Source of the DNA: Mycobacterium sp. IS-836
Lineage (GTDB): Bacteria; Actinomycetota; Actinomycetes; Mycobacteriales; Mycobacteriaceae
Direction of reading: 5' to 3'
Assembly (NCBI RefSeq): GCF_001954275.1
Contig: NZ_MBEU01000021.1
Span: 110,163 to 174,162 of the forward strand
Length of the DNA stretch: 64,000 nucleotides
The notes beneath the pieces are model-generated. The model did no database searches and was not told the origin of the DNA. It saw only the letters and a program-made list of their open reading frames with translations. The number at the start of each line of letters is the position of its first letter. Positions within the stretch are counted from its first letter, which is position 1. The position numbers and the translations under genes were made by a program. Below, one piece after another: positions 1 to 8,827 of this stretch.

Positions 1-820
1 CAGCGGTGAGGTCGGGTTCTTCCAGCATCGGGGTGTGTCCGACACCGGGCAGCAACTCGACGGCCACATTCGGCACCGTGGCGTATCCAGCGGTTGACGA
101 CGATCGCCAGCGTCGGTCCTCGACCCCGAAAATCACCAACACTGGCAGCGTCAACTCACCTAGACGGTCCGGCAGACTGCGTCGGGCGAGGTATTTCATG
201 GTCTCCTTAGGTGTCGAGGTGAAAGCCGGATGATTCATGCCTCGGACATCGGCGACGATCTGTGGGACGATATCGACCTCTCGGGTGAACGCCGAACTCA
301 ATCCCTTGCGGATCGTGGACTCGCTTCGCAAGTTCCATAGAATGCGCCCGATCACCGGTATCGATATCAACTGGCCAAGGCCGCGTGGCCGAAGATAAGC
401 ATCGACGCTCGGCCCACTGTCGATGAGCGCAAGCGCAACGACTGCGCCGCAGGGATGCTCTGCGAGGGCGGTCGCGATCACACCGCCGGTGGAGTGACCG
501 ACGACGATCACCGTGCGTACACCCAGCTCCGATAGAACGGAGGCGATCATGTTCGCTTGCGCCGCAACGGTATAGCCGTCGGCCGGCTTCGCCGATCGTC
601 CGTGCCCAAGCAGGTCCACGCGGATGACGCGATGATTCTCCGCCAGTCGCGGGACCAGACGATCCCACCAGGTCGTCGATCCTGCATAGCCGTGGATCAG
701 CAGCAGTGCCGGCTCGCTATGCGGTCCGTTCTCGACGACATGGAGATCGCGGCCGTCGACACTGACCACATGATCAAGCACGCTGCCGGCCGGTAGTTCG
801 TGCGGTGCGTCGTCTGCCAT
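1..820 (-). CDS. alpha/beta hydrolase, partial at window edge
   Basis: The reading frame begins with ATG at 820 and is still open at base 1, so the C-terminal end lies outside the window. An AGGAGG ribosome-binding site sits 5 nt before the ATG, which settles the start. About 273 residues are visible. The nucleophile elbow reads GHSTGG, an acidic residue follows in IFGVEDRRW, and the catalytic His is in PGVGHTPMLEEP, so the Ser-Asp-His triad of the alpha/beta hydrolase fold is complete. The HGYAGSTTWW segment supplies the oxyanion-hole region. Substrate cannot be read from the sequence; esters, epoxides or ring-cleavage products are all possible for this family. No signal peptide is seen. Confidence 0.85.
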   Translation of the reverse strand, partial: MADDAPHELPAGSVLDHVVSVDGRDLHVVENGPHSEPALLLIHGYAGSTTWWDRLVPRLAENHRVIRVDLLGHGRSAKPADGYTVAAQANMIASVLSELGVRTVIVVGHSTGGVIATALAEHPCGAVVALALIDSGPSVDAYLRPRGLGQLISIPVIGRILWNLRSESTIRKGLSSAFTREVDIVPQIVADVRGMNHPAFTSTPKETMKYLARRSLPDRLGELTLPVLVIFGVEDRRWRSSSTAGYATVPNVAVELLPGVGHTPMLEEPDLTA

Positions 821-1094
821 TCGGCCTCCTCGGTCACGACGCGCTCTGCGTTGGAACCGTCGCCAACCACCAGCTTCCACCGACCGGATCGTTTCTGCTT
901 GTACAGATCCGTCGTGTACGAGCTAACCGATGCCCTTCCCGTGTCAGCACGCCACATTGATTCCGCCGTGAGAACCGCCGCCTCGACAGTCAGTGTCGAG
1001 CGCTTCATAGTCGGTTGCTTCGCTACTTCACTTGCGCCACTTGGGTTTCAATGGTTTCGGCGGAGGATTTTCTGTCAGTGGCCGGTCGTACTAT
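821..1094. other. intergenic stretch with a possible gene remnant
   Basis: No convincing complete gene lies here. On the minus strand, from about 1008 down to 825, a frame contains VSSYTTDLYKQKRSGRWKLV, which resembles the last strands of SnoaL/DUF4440-type (NTF2-fold) proteins, where a YTDVYxxxDGRW pattern is usual. The frame then runs into the N-terminus of the hydrolase. It may be a decayed or frameshifted remnant; this is a weak call. Confidence 0.3.
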
Positions 1095-1110
1095 TCGAAC
1101 ATGCTTTCGA
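1095..1110 (+). promoter_or_regulatory. candidate LexA (SOS) box over the 13E12 start
   Basis: The sequence is TCGAACATGCTTTCGA. The mycobacterial LexA box is TCGAAC-N4-GTTCGA, so 11 of 12 specified bases match. It overlaps the ATG at 1101. REP13E12-family genes of M. tuberculosis are known members of the DNA-damage response, so the position and the match agree. LexA binding here is inferred, not shown. Confidence 0.6.
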
Positions 1111-2468
1111 GTAGCCGTGAGGAGATCAGGGAGGACTTCCAGGAGCTGCGTGAGGCGGTATCCCGGGTGGTGGGCCACTCGTTCGACGCGCTGACCACCT
1201 CGGAACGGCTGGCATTGCTTGAGCAACTCGAGCGTGAAACGCGGCGGCTGCGAACGCCGGGCCATGAACTGATCAACCAGCTTGCCGAGCAGGCGACGCC
1301 TGAAGAGCTGGGCGGCAAATTGGTCCATGCACTTGCCGACCGGCTGCACATCACGCGCAGCGACGCGAACCGGCGGATAGCCGACGCCGCCGACTTGGGG
1401 CCGCGCCGCGCGTTGACCGGTGAATCGCTAGAGCCGCGGCTCACCGCGACGGCCGCGGCCCAGCGCGACGGCGCGATTGGGACTGCGCACGTTGCCTTGA
1501 TTCGCGACTTCTTCAATCAATTGCCGCATTGGGTGGATGTCGAGACCCAAGAACGCGCCGAGCAACAGCTCGCGCAGCATGCCATCCGGTTTCGCCCCGA
1601 GCAACTGCGCAAGCTGGCGGATCGGCTCGCCTACTGCCTCAACCCGGACGGGAATTTCACCGATATTGACCGCGCCCGCCGCCGTGGGCTGATCCTGGGC
1701 AAGCAGGACATCGACGGGATGTCGCGGCTCAGCGGCTGGCTCACGCCGGAACTGCGTGCCACCGTCGAGGCAGTGCTGGCAAAACTGGCGGCACCGGGAA
1801 TGTGCAATCCCGCGGACGCCATCCCGGTAGTCGACGGCGTGCCGGACGAAGCGGCAGTCCAGCGCGACACCCGTTCGGCGGGCCAACGCAACCATGACGG
1901 ATTGCAGGCCGCATTACGCGCTGTGCTCGCAAGCGGGAAACTGGGGCAGCACAATGGATTACCGGCGACCATCATCGTGACCACGACGCTCAAGGAACTC
2001 GAAGCGGGTACTGGCAGGGCGGTCACCGGGGGAGGCGCCCTGCTACCGATGAACGACGTGATCCGCCTGGCCCGCCACGCGCACCACTACCTGGCCATCT
2101 TCGACAAGGGTCAAGCCCTGGCGTTATTTCACACGAAGCGGCTGGCTTCGCCGGGACAGCGAATAGTGCTCTACGCCAAGGACCGTGGGTGTACGGCACC
2201 CGGCTGCGATGTACCCGGCTATCTCTGCGAAGTCCACCACGTCGACGAGTATGCCGCGCGCCAGGCGACGGACATGGACAACCTCACGTTTGTCTGCGGC
2301 CCCCACCATCGACTGTTGCGCCCCGGCGGGTGGACCACCCGAAAACGCGCCAACGGCGACACCGACTGGATTCCGCCGCCACATCTCGACCGCGGCCAAC
2401 CGCGCACCAACACTTTCCATCACCCCGAGGAGGCACTCTGCGATGACGAAGACGCCGACGAAGCTTAG
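1101..2468 (+). CDS. REP13E12-family protein, DUF222 plus HNH endonuclease domain
   Basis: The protein has 455 residues from ATG 1101, chosen because MLSSSREEI matches the usual family start and the LexA-like box lies over it; no clear ribosome-binding site is visible. Residues about 25-330 are the all-helical DUF222 region. Near the C-terminus an HNH zinc-type nuclease motif is visible, with CTAPGC, then CEVHH, then CGPHH. Family members are multicopy in mycobacteria and their biological role is unresolved; the phiRv1 prophage of M. tuberculosis uses REP13E12 copies as integration sites. The copy appears full length and intact. Its 3' end is repeated exactly at 3990-4028, beyond the two genes that follow. 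Confidence 0.88.
   Translation: MLSSSREEIREDFQELREAVSRVVGHSFDALTTSERLALLEQLERETRRLRTPGHELINQLAEQATPEELGGKLVHALADRLHITRSDANRRIADAADLGPRRALTGESLEPRLTATAAAQRDGAIGTAHVALIRDFFNQLPHWVDVETQERAEQQLAQHAIRFRPEQLRKLADRLAYCLNPDGNFTDIDRARRRGLILGKQDIDGMSRLSGWLTPELRATVEAVLAKLAAPGMCNPADAIPVVDGVPDEAAVQRDTRSAGQRNHDGLQAALRAVLASGKLGQHNGLPATIIVTTTLKELEAGTGRAVTGGGALLPMNDVIRLARHAHHYLAIFDKGQALALFHTKRLASPGQRIVLYAKDRGCTAPGCDVPGYLCEVHHVDEYAARQATDMDNLTFVCGPHHRLLRPGGWTTRKRANGDTDWIPPPHLDRGQPRTNTFHHPEEALCDDEDADEA
2396..2434 (+). repeat. 39-bp direct repeat, left copy (3' end of 13E12 gene)
   Basis: These 39 bases, inside the last codons of the 13E12 gene, are identical to 3990-4028. They encode [12 protein letters not shown]. 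After the exact block the two copies stay alignable to their stop codons. The repeats bracket a 1.56-kb segment that carries two minus-strand genes. Confidence 0.95.
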
Positions 2469-2569
2469 CCGCGGCGCGCTTGCGCGACCCACCCCTTGCT
2501 GCTGGCCGAGGTGCGCCGGGCGACCGGCCAGCGTGAATGCGGTGACGTCGTGACGCCGCAAAGTCGGAG

Positions 2570-3310
2570 TTACTGCGGACGATAGGTGGCTGCGAGATCA
2601 AGTAGAACCGGCGCGCCGCTGCCCTCCTTGTACAGCGTAAAGGGGTGCATGAATTTCGGATCCGTCGGCAGGCTGGCGACATGCTGCTGGATCGCCTGAG
2701 CAACCGAATCGGCCATCGGCGTCGATTGAGCGACTATCCATAGGCGTCGCCCGCTGCTGAGCTGCATCTGGCACACGTCACCGATGTGGTTGCCCACCGT
2801 GGGAATGAGGGAATTGGCGTCGCCTACGTAGAGGTGGAAAGACAGCTGCTCGGGGTATGGCGGCGGCGTCCACCATTGGATGACTTCGCCCGGCCCTAGC
2901 GGCGGCGTCTCAGAAAAACTGCCGAAAGTAGTGGTAGGTGTCAGGATTTCGAGTTCGTGACGCCATCCAGGAATTACCGGGACCGTCCGACCCAGACACA
3001 GACTCATTTTGCGTGTCAACTGATCGCCGTCGGGGCCTCGCTCGTCCCACGCAAAGACGGTCGCGGGCTCGGGATATTTCGGTGGTTTGGCGTCATGCAG
3101 GCTGATCTTGACGGCATGCATACCTCGACGCGTGCCCACATAGATGTCATCGTGTCCGGAGGCATTGGTGACACCCGCGACTCGCCACGTGTGCGACCGC
3201 GGCCCGTTTTGACGGCCCGCCGCAAACCGAACCACACCAGGGTGATCGAGCACGACGCGCTCCGGCGGCTGGATGACGGTCGCACTGTCCTCTACGTCGT
3301 TGTTTGTCAT
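2570..3310 (-). CDS. hypothetical protein of the 13E12-bracketed cassette
   Basis: The product has 246 residues from ATG 3310 (MTNNDVEDS); an ATG at 3397 would add 29 residues but would run into the end of the upstream gene. I do not recognise the family. The protein is soluble, without signal peptide or membrane segment, rich in Trp and Pro in the middle (QWWTPPPYPE), and predicted mostly beta from residue composition. It starts 28 nt after the stop of the helix-turn-helix gene and is probably co-transcribed with it. Location between two copies of the 13E12 3' end suggests acquisition as part of a mobile or recombined segment. Confidence 0.65.
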   Translation of the reverse strand: MTNNDVEDSATVIQPPERVVLDHPGVVRFAAGRQNGPRSHTWRVAGVTNASGHDDIYVGTRRGMHAVKISLHDAKPPKYPEPATVFAWDERGPDGDQLTRKMSLCLGRTVPVIPGWRHELEILTPTTTFGSFSETPPLGPGEVIQWWTPPPYPEQLSFHLYVGDANSLIPTVGNHIGDVCQMQLSSGRRLWIVAQSTPMADSVAQAIQQHVASLPTDPKFMHPFTLYKEGSGAPVLLDLAATYRPQ

Positions 3311-3338
3311 GGACCGCCTTCGCGTTACCAGAGTCTGA

Positions 3339-3842
3339 TCAGTCGGATGGTAAACGCCATATCCTGCGTCCGGCATCAGTGAGCGTGGTGTGCTCATTCA
3401 CCCGGATCAGCAGATCGCCGTCTTCCTTGATTCGCGGCCGGTATGCCCATCCGCCTCGACTACTCACACCCGGGATGGGCGGAATACAGGGATCGAACTC
3501 GAGCACCAGGTGCTCGTCTCGCAGCTTCCGGTAGAAGGACCGCAGCCGTTGTACCTTGTCTGCCGACATCCCGACTCCATTGGTGGCGATATATTCCCCG
3601 TGGTCGCGCAGCCGCTTGAACGGTGACGTATTGCCCATTGCCACAGGTACCTTGAACGGCCACTCTCGCATAATCTGCTCGCGCGGGGTCAGCTGACCAC
3701 CGTAGGTGCGCTTGACCCATGAAACATGCTGGCGCGTAACGCCGTACATTTGTCCGATCTGCGATTGATTAAAGCCCTTACGCTTCAGATCGTCGATGAT
3801 GGCTGGCGTTAGCTTGCCGTCGTTCTCGATGCTGACTGTCAC
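3339..3842 (-). CDS. helix-turn-helix protein of the cassette
   Basis: The product has 167 residues. Near the N-terminus, LKRKGFNQSQIGQMYGVTRQ reads as a helix-turn-helix of the Sigma-70 region 4/Cro type: helix, turn at G, then a recognition helix beginning VTRQHVSWVKRTYG. The remainder (residues 50-167) has no motif I know; the last part, LTDAGRRIWRLPSD, resembles the end of winged-helix proteins where LTxxG(R) marks a domain end. It is the first gene of a two-gene unit and may control that unit or respond to its partner. DNA binding is inferred from the motif only. Confidence 0.65.
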   Translation of the reverse strand: MTVSIENDGKLTPAIIDDLKRKGFNQSQIGQMYGVTRQHVSWVKRTYGGQLTPREQIMREWPFKVPVAMGNTSPFKRLRDHGEYIATNGVGMSADKVQRLRSFYRKLRDEHLVLEFDPCIPPIPGVSSRGGWAYRPRIKEDGDLLIRVNEHTTLTDAGRRIWRLPSD

Positions 3843-3989
3843 GTTTACGCTCCAGGACAGATTTAGTGGTTTGCCGCGTGGTAGACAGCGGCGCGGACTG
3901 CGACTCCATATTCGTATAGCTGGTAGCTGACACTTGCCGCAGCGGTTTCGGTGACTTCATCGCATCTCCATAGCAACAGTTCGAGGCGT

Positions 3990-4062
3990 CCAACCGCGCA
4001 CCAACACTTTCCATCACCCCGAGGAGGCGCTGCGCGCGGAAGACGCCGACGACGACCCTTGA
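3990..4062 (+). pseudogene. 3' remnant of a second 13E12-family gene
   Basis: The first 39 bases are identical to 2396-2434. The frame then continues as EEALRAEDADDDP and stops at TGA 4060-4062, paralleling [13 protein letters not shown] of the complete gene. So this is the last 23 codons of another, diverged 13E12 copy, without its 5' part. It could be a target-site remnant left by insertion of the cassette, or the end of a copy lost by deletion. The stretch 3843-3989 beside it has no gene and probably holds the promoter of the helix-turn-helix gene. Confidence 0.85.
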
Positions 4063-4097
4063 TCCGCTCCGTCGGCAACGGGTAGCGTAGTGCTGCC

Positions 4098-4124
4098 AAT
4101 TACGAAACTCCTCGTAGCGTAATT
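4098..4124. promoter_or_regulatory. candidate operator upstream of the monooxygenase
   Basis: A perfect 7-bp inverted repeat, AATTACG and CGTAATT, is separated by 13 bp; nested inside is TACGA-N6-TCGTA. It ends 25 nt before the monooxygenase start, a typical place for a repressor or activator site. No regulator gene is adjacent, so the protein that would bind is unknown. Confidence 0.4.
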
Positions 4125-4149
4125 CCACGCTGCCGAAAGGATCGGCTTG

Positions 4150-6090
4150 ATGCGCAGCCGTTATGCCGGCCATCCCTTCACGACGTCGACGCCGGAAATC
4201 GCGGCCGCGCTGGAGGATGTCAGCATTCCGACGCTGCTGCTTTCGCTCGTGCATATCACCGGCGACCCGCGATTCATCCGCGAGTTCAAACAGATGGGCA
4301 TCTTCCTCAACGAAGTCCAGGGATTCATGTCGGAGGAGGACAAGGCACGAGCACGCGCGGCGGCACTGCCGGTGATCACCGAGTATCGAGACCGCGGCTG
4401 CCCCGAACCGGAGCCGCTGAGCCCCGAGCTCATCCGGGAAATGATGGACTGGGCGGCCTGCGAGCACGTTCCCGACGACTACCTTGCCCTCGTCTCCGAG
4501 GAGCTCGACCTCGACGGGGCCGACCCCCGCCGCCCGGCGCCCCTGCCGCCCGAGCGCGCGGCCGCGCTTCCGGTGCTCGTCGTCGGCTGCGGCGAGTCCG
4601 GCATCCTGGCCGGGGTGCGCCTGCGACAGGCCGGCATCCCCTTCACCATCGTGGAGAAGAACGCCGGTCCCGGCGGAACATGGTGGGAGAACAGCTATCC
4701 CGGTGCTCGCGTCGACGTGGCGAATCATTTCTATTGCTACAGCTTCGAACCCAACAACGACTGGACACACTTCTTCGCCGAGCAGTACGAGCTGCAGGAC
4801 TATTTCACCCGGGTGATGAACAAGCACGAGCTGACCGAGCACGTGCGGTGGAACACCGAGGTTCTCGCGGCCGAATGGCAGGACGACGCCGGCATGTGGG
4901 CCGTCACGCTGCGCTCGGCCGACGGGCAGACGAGCACAGTGCACGCGCGGGCGCTCATCACCGCGGTCGGTCAGCTGAATCGCCCCCACATCCCCGAATT
5001 CGACGGTGCCGACACCTTCGAGGGGCCGTCGTTTCACTCCGCGGCCTGGGATCACTCGGTCGACCTGACCGGCAAGCGCGTCGCGCTCGTCGGCGCCGGC
5101 GCCAGCGGCTTCCAGATCGCACCGGCGATCGCCGGAGAAGTCGAGCGGCTCACCGTCTTTCAGCGCACCGCGCAGTGGATGTTCCCGAATGCGATGTACC
5201 ACGACGAAGTCGGTGACGGCGTGCGCTGGGCGATGCGTCACCTGCCGTTCTACGGCAGGTGGTACCGGTTCCTGGTGCTGTGGCCCGGCTCCGACAAGGG
5301 TCTCGACGCCGCACAGGGCGACCCGAACTATGCCGATCAGGACTATGCCGTCAGCGACATCAACGCCGCCGCGCGGATGATGTTCACCCAATGGATCACC
5401 AGCCAAGTCGGCGACGGCCCAGACTCCCAAGAACTGCTGACGAAGGTCATGCCCGACTATCCCGCCACCGGCAAGCGCACGTTGCAGGACAACGGCAGCT
5501 GGCTGCAGACACTGCAACGGGACAACGTCGAGCTGGTGCGGACGCCGATCCGCAAGATCGTGCCACGCGGTGTCATCACCGACGACGGCGAGACCCACGA
5601 GGCCGACGTCATCGTGTACGCCACCGGATTCCGGCACACCGATGTGCTGTGGCCGCTGGAAATCACCGGCGGTGACGGGATCGACCTGCACGACATGTGG
5701 GGGAGCCGGCCCTACGCCTACCTGGGCGTCACAGTTCCGCAATTTCCCAACTTCTTCATCATCTACGGACCCGGCACGCACCTCGCGCATGGTGGCAGCC
5801 TGATCTTCCAGTCCGAACTGCAGATGCGCTACATCGATCAGTGCCTGAAGCGGCTGGCGGAGCCGAACGTGCATTCCGTGGAACCGCGTCCGGAGGCGGC
5901 CACCGATTGGCACCGGCGCACTCAGACCCAGATCAAGAAGATGGTGTGGTCACATCCCGCCGTCAAGCACTCGTACTTCAAGAACGCCGACGGGGAGATC
6001 CACACCGTCAGCCCGTGGCGCCTCAACGAGTACTGGGCTGCCGTCCGCGAACCGGACTGGTCACAATTCGTCGTACGAGAGCGAAAGTGA
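4150..6090 (+). CDS. Baeyer-Villiger flavin monooxygenase, 4-hydroxyacetophenone monooxygenase-like
   Basis: The product has 646 residues. An AAGGA site lies 8 nt before ATG 4150; a TTG three bases earlier is an alternative. An N-terminal extension of about 140 residues precedes the first Rossmann motif VVGCGESG (about residue 143), as in the HAPMO subgroup, which is longer than cyclohexanone monooxygenases. The Baeyer-Villiger fingerprint is present as FEGPSFHSAAWD (about 290-301), and the second, NADPH-binding Rossmann motif is VGAGASG (about 313). Family enzymes insert oxygen next to a ketone carbonyl using FAD, NADPH and O2. The dehydrogenase 10 nt downstream could supply the ketone from an alcohol. 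Substrate is not determinable. Confidence 0.88.
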   Translation: MRSRYAGHPFTTSTPEIAAALEDVSIPTLLLSLVHITGDPRFIREFKQMGIFLNEVQGFMSEEDKARARAAALPVITEYRDRGCPEPEPLSPELIREMMDWAACEHVPDDYLALVSEELDLDGADPRRPAPLPPERAAALPVLVVGCGESGILAGVRLRQAGIPFTIVEKNAGPGGTWWENSYPGARVDVANHFYCYSFEPNNDWTHFFAEQYELQDYFTRVMNKHELTEHVRWNTEVLAAEWQDDAGMWAVTLRSADGQTSTVHARALITAVGQLNRPHIPEFDGADTFEGPSFHSAAWDHSVDLTGKRVALVGAGASGFQIAPAIAGEVERLTVFQRTAQWMFPNAMYHDEVGDGVRWAMRHLPFYGRWYRFLVLWPGSDKGLDAAQGDPNYADQDYAVSDINAAARMMFTQWITSQVGDGPDSQELLTKVMPDYPATGKRTLQDNGSWLQTLQRDNVELVRTPIRKIVPRGVITDDGETHEADVIVYATGFRHTDVLWPLEITGGDGIDLHDMWGSRPYAYLGVTVPQFPNFFIIYGPGTHLAHGGSLIFQSELQMRYIDQCLKRLAEPNVHSVEPRPEAATDWHRRTQTQIKKMVWSHPAVKHSYFKNADGEIHTVSPWRLNEYWAAVREPDWSQFVVRERK

Positions 6091-6100
6091 AGCGTCAACC

Positions 6101-7126
6101 ATGCGCACAGTAGTCGTCGACGGGCCCCGGAGCATCAGGGTCGATACGCGTCCCGATCCGGCGCTTTCCGGACTCGACGGGGCGATCGTCGAGGTCACCG
6201 CCGCGGGCATCTGCGGATCGGACCTGCACTTCTACGAGGCCGATTTCCCCCTCACCGAGCCGATGACGCTGGGCCACGAGGCAGTGGGCACCGTCGTCGA
6301 AATCGGACCCGAGGTGCGCACCGTCAAGGTTGGCGATCAGGTCATGGTGTCGTCGGTCACGGGCTGCGGTGCGTGCCCCGGCTGCGCCACCCGCGATCCG
6401 GTCATGTGCTACTCCGGATTTCAGATCTTCGGCGGCGGCGTGCTCGCCGGCGCGCAGGCGGATCTTCTCGCCGTGCCCGCCGCCGACTTCCAGCTGCTCA
6501 AGATTCCGGAGGCGATCAGCACCGAACAGGCGCTGCTGCTCACCGACAACCTCGCCACCGGCTGGGCGGCGGCGCAGCGCGCCGACATTCCCTACGGCGG
6601 CACCGTTGCGGTCATCGGTCTGGGCGCGGTCGGCCTGTGCTCGCTGCGCAGCGCGCTTTTCCAGGGCGCGGCAACGGTTTTCGCCGTCGATCGGATCGAT
6701 GGCCGCCTCGACCGGGCGGCCCGGTGGGGGGCGACGCCGATCAAGGCTCCGGCGGTCGAGGCCATCCTGACCGCCACCGGAGGTCGCGGCGCCGACGCAG
6801 TGATCGATGCCGTCGCCACGGACGCATCCCTGACCGACGCGCTCAACGCGGTGCGGACGGGCGGCACGGTCTCCGTTGTCGGTGTGCACGACATGAATCC
6901 GTTTCCGCTCAACGCCCTGGGCTGCCTGATCCGCAGCATCACGCTGCGGATGACCACGGCGCCGGTGCAGCGAACCTGGCCAGAATTGATCCCGCTGCTT
7001 CAGTCGGGCCGGCTCGACGTCGACGGCATCTTCACCACGAGGCTGCCTTTGGAGGAAGCGGCCAAGGGCTACGCGACCGCGGAGTCGCGATCCGGCGAGG
7101 ACGTGAAAATTCTGCTCACGCCGTAG
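6101..7126 (+). CDS. zinc-dependent alcohol dehydrogenase (medium-chain)
   Basis: The product has 341 residues and begins 10 nt after the monooxygenase stop, so the two are likely co-transcribed. Catalytic zinc ligands appear in GICGSD (Cys38 region) and GHEAVG; four structural-zinc cysteines lie in [16 protein letters not shown]. The nucleotide-binding motif is [12 protein letters not shown] (about residues 167-178). It resembles glutathione-independent formaldehyde or sorbitol dehydrogenase-type members, and by position it corresponds to Rv1895 of M. tuberculosis. The likely job is alcohol to ketone or aldehyde oxidation with NAD(P). Its 3' end overlaps the convergent methyltransferase gene by 11 bp. 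Confidence 0.87.
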   Translation: MRTVVVDGPRSIRVDTRPDPALSGLDGAIVEVTAAGICGSDLHFYEADFPLTEPMTLGHEAVGTVVEIGPEVRTVKVGDQVMVSSVTGCGACPGCATRDPVMCYSGFQIFGGGVLAGAQADLLAVPAADFQLLKIPEAISTEQALLLTDNLATGWAAAQRADIPYGGTVAVIGLGAVGLCSLRSALFQGAATVFAVDRIDGRLDRAARWGATPIKAPAVEAILTATGGRGADAVIDAVATDASLTDALNAVRTGGTVSVVGVHDMNPFPLNALGCLIRSITLRMTTAPVQRTWPELIPLLQSGRLDVDGIFTTRLPLEEAAKGYATAESRSGEDVKILLTP

Positions 7127-8045
7127 CTCGTGTCGCGGTGACGTACTGCGAGCGCATGAAGCTGTCGATCTTGACGTCCACGTCCGGTGGCGTCATGCCG
7201 TAACCGGCCTGCAACTCAGGGTTGTTGCGGACGGGCTCGACCGCCCAGCCATGGCTGGCCAGCCATTCGGCGGGCTCCGCCCTCGTCTCGTAGGTGAGCG
7301 CGGAGAAGTCCACGTCACCCGACATGTTCACGCCCGGATGCGTCGACTCCAGGGCCTCGAGCTGTTCGCGGTCCAGCCGCGAGCCCAACGCGCCCAACGC
7401 AACTCGGCTACCCGGCGCACACAGCTCGGTGATTCGAGTGAACAAAGCGGTTTGCGCGTCGTCGGTCAAGTAGGGCAACACCCCCTCGACCGACCAGGCG
7501 CTCGGGCTTTGCGGGTCGAAACCCGCCGCCCTCAATGGGGTCGGCCAATCCGTGCGTAGATCGGCCGCGACCTCGATCCTGTGGGCCTTCGACTTCGCGC
7601 CGTGCTCACCCAACACGCGCGCCTTGAATTCCAGGACTTTCGGTAGATCAACCTCGAAAACCGTTGCGCCTTCCGGCCATTCGAGGCGATACGCCCGGGA
7701 ATCCAATCCGGCGGCGACGATCACCGCCTGCCGGATGCCGATTTCGCCGGCCGAGGTGAAGAAGTCGTCGAAGAAGCGCGTCTGCACGCCGTAAAGGCGG
7801 GGAAATGCGGTCTCGTCCTCGGTGGTGCCCGGGTTGGCCAGTACACCCGTGAGATATGGGTCCTGTGCGGCGGCGATGAAGAGCTTCGCGTAGTCGTCGC
7901 GGACCAGCGGTTGCGCGCTCGCGGCGTGCACGGCGCGCCACCCCGCCACCAGCAGCGCGGTATAACCCACGCCGCTGACGATGTCCCAGTCGTCGTCCTC
8001 GGAACGAAGTGACCCGAATTCGGGTGTCCTGCTCACGGTAACCAA
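7116..8045 (-). CDS. class I SAM-dependent methyltransferase, mycobacterial TIGR00027 family
   Basis: The product has 309 residues. The N-terminal [15 protein letters not shown] and the central [16 protein letters not shown] (motif I, about 100-115) with [13 protein letters not shown] are the hallmarks of the leucine-carboxyl-methyltransferase-like family that is expanded in mycobacteria. [13 protein letters not shown] is the conserved post-II motif. The substrate of these proteins is unknown. A GTG inside the first codons (VSRTPEF) is an alternative start. It converges on the dehydrogenase gene and corresponds by position to Rv1896c. Confidence 0.87.
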   Translation of the reverse strand: MVTVSRTPEFGSLRSEDDDWDIVSGVGYTALLVAGWRAVHAASAQPLVRDDYAKLFIAAAQDPYLTGVLANPGTTEDETAFPRLYGVQTRFFDDFFTSAGEIGIRQAVIVAAGLDSRAYRLEWPEGATVFEVDLPKVLEFKARVLGEHGAKSKAHRIEVAADLRTDWPTPLRAAGFDPQSPSAWSVEGVLPYLTDDAQTALFTRITELCAPGSRVALGALGSRLDREQLEALESTHPGVNMSGDVDFSALTYETRAEPAEWLASHGWAVEPVRNNPELQAGYGMTPPDVDVKIDSFMRSQYVTATRATA

Positions 8046-8058
8046 ACTACCGGCGGCC

Positions 8059-8490
8059 TCAGAGCTCGAGAAGGACCGTCACGGGGCCGTCGTTCGTCAA
8101 TTCGACCTGCATCATCGCACCGAACACGCCCGTTTCCACGTGCGCTCCGAGTTCACGCAGCGCCTCGGCGAACTCCGTCACGAGCGGTTCCGCGACCGGC
8201 CCCGGGGCGGCCGCGTTCCACGACGGTCGGCGTCCCTTCGCCGTGTCGGCGTAGAGGGTGAACTGGCTGACCACCAAGATGGGCGCGTTCACGTCGGCGG
8301 CCGAGCGTTCGTCGGTGAGAATGCGCAGATTCCATAGCTTTTCGGCGAGCCGCCGCGCCTTGTCCGCGTCATCGCTGTGGGTGACGCCGACGAACGCGAG
8401 CAGTCCCTGGTTATCCGGCCGAATGGCGCCCACCACACGGCCATCCACCGACACCGCTGCCCTCGAGACCCTTTGCACAAGAACCCGCAT
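8059..8490 (-). CDS. dtd: D-aminoacyl-tRNA deacylase
   Basis: The product has 143 residues, the normal length. It starts [13 protein letters not shown], the conserved family start. The catalytic SQFTLYADT strand (about 78-86) and the GPVT motif near the C-terminus ([11 protein letters not shown]) are both intact. The enzyme hydrolyses D-aminoacyl-tRNAs, recycling the tRNA and protecting translation from D-amino acids; a D-amino-acid oxidase gene lies 6 kb away in the same conserved neighbourhood. The start at 8490 is 31 bp from the divergent thiamine-binding gene. It corresponds to Rv1897c. Confidence 0.95.
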   Translation of the reverse strand: MRVLVQRVSRAAVSVDGRVVGAIRPDNQGLLAFVGVTHSDDADKARRLAEKLWNLRILTDERSAADVNAPILVVSQFTLYADTAKGRRPSWNAAAPGPVAEPLVTEFAEALRELGAHVETGVFGAMMQVELTNDGPVTVLLEL

Positions 8491-8521
8491 GGGCCTCGAT
8501 GCTGCCAGGTACGCTCGTCGG

Positions 8522-8827
8522 GTGTCCGTGCTCGTCGCATTTTCGGTCACCCCGCTCGGGGTCGGCGAGGGCGTCGGCGAGATGGTTGCCGAAGCCGTTC
8601 GGGTGGTTCGCGATTCCGGCCTGCCCAACAAGACGGACTCGATGTTCACCGTCGTCGAAGGCGAGACCTGGGAAGAAGTGATGCTGGTGGTGCAGCGCGC
8701 GGTGGAGGCCGTCGCCGCCCGCGCCCCGCGGGTCAGCACCGTGATCAAGGTGGACTGGCGCAAGGGCGCCACCGACGCGATGACGGAGAAGGTCGCGTCA
8801 GTCGAGCGCCATCTGTCCCACGGCTAG
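8522..8827 (+). CDS. MTH1187-type thiamine-binding protein (DUF77)
   Basis: The product has 101 residues from GTG 8522 ([13 protein letters not shown]). The segments [28 protein letters not shown] and [12 protein letters not shown] fit the small ferredoxin-like MTH1187/YkoF family, which binds thiamine or its pyrimidine part. Longer upstream frames start inside the dtd coding strand and are not credible. The gene is divergent from dtd and its stop overlaps that of the convergent macro-domain gene by 4 bp. It corresponds to Rv1898. Confidence 0.85.
   Translation: MSVLVAFSVTPLGVGEGVGEMVAEAVRVVRDSGLPNKTDSMFTVVEGETWEEVMLVVQRAVEAVAARAPRVSTVIKVDWRKGATDAMTEKVASVERHLSHG

Noticed and set aside
1101..2468. 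transposase
   Set aside because: The protein has DUF222 and HNH domains without DDE or tyrosine recombinase residues; no terminal inverted repeats or target duplication around the gene itself.
3778..5913. 711-codon open frame on the minus strand opposite the monooxygenase gene
   Set aside because: It mirrors codon bias of a clear flavoprotein gene on the plus strand and has no domain; the same holds for the long frame at 30364-31884 opposite aceA.
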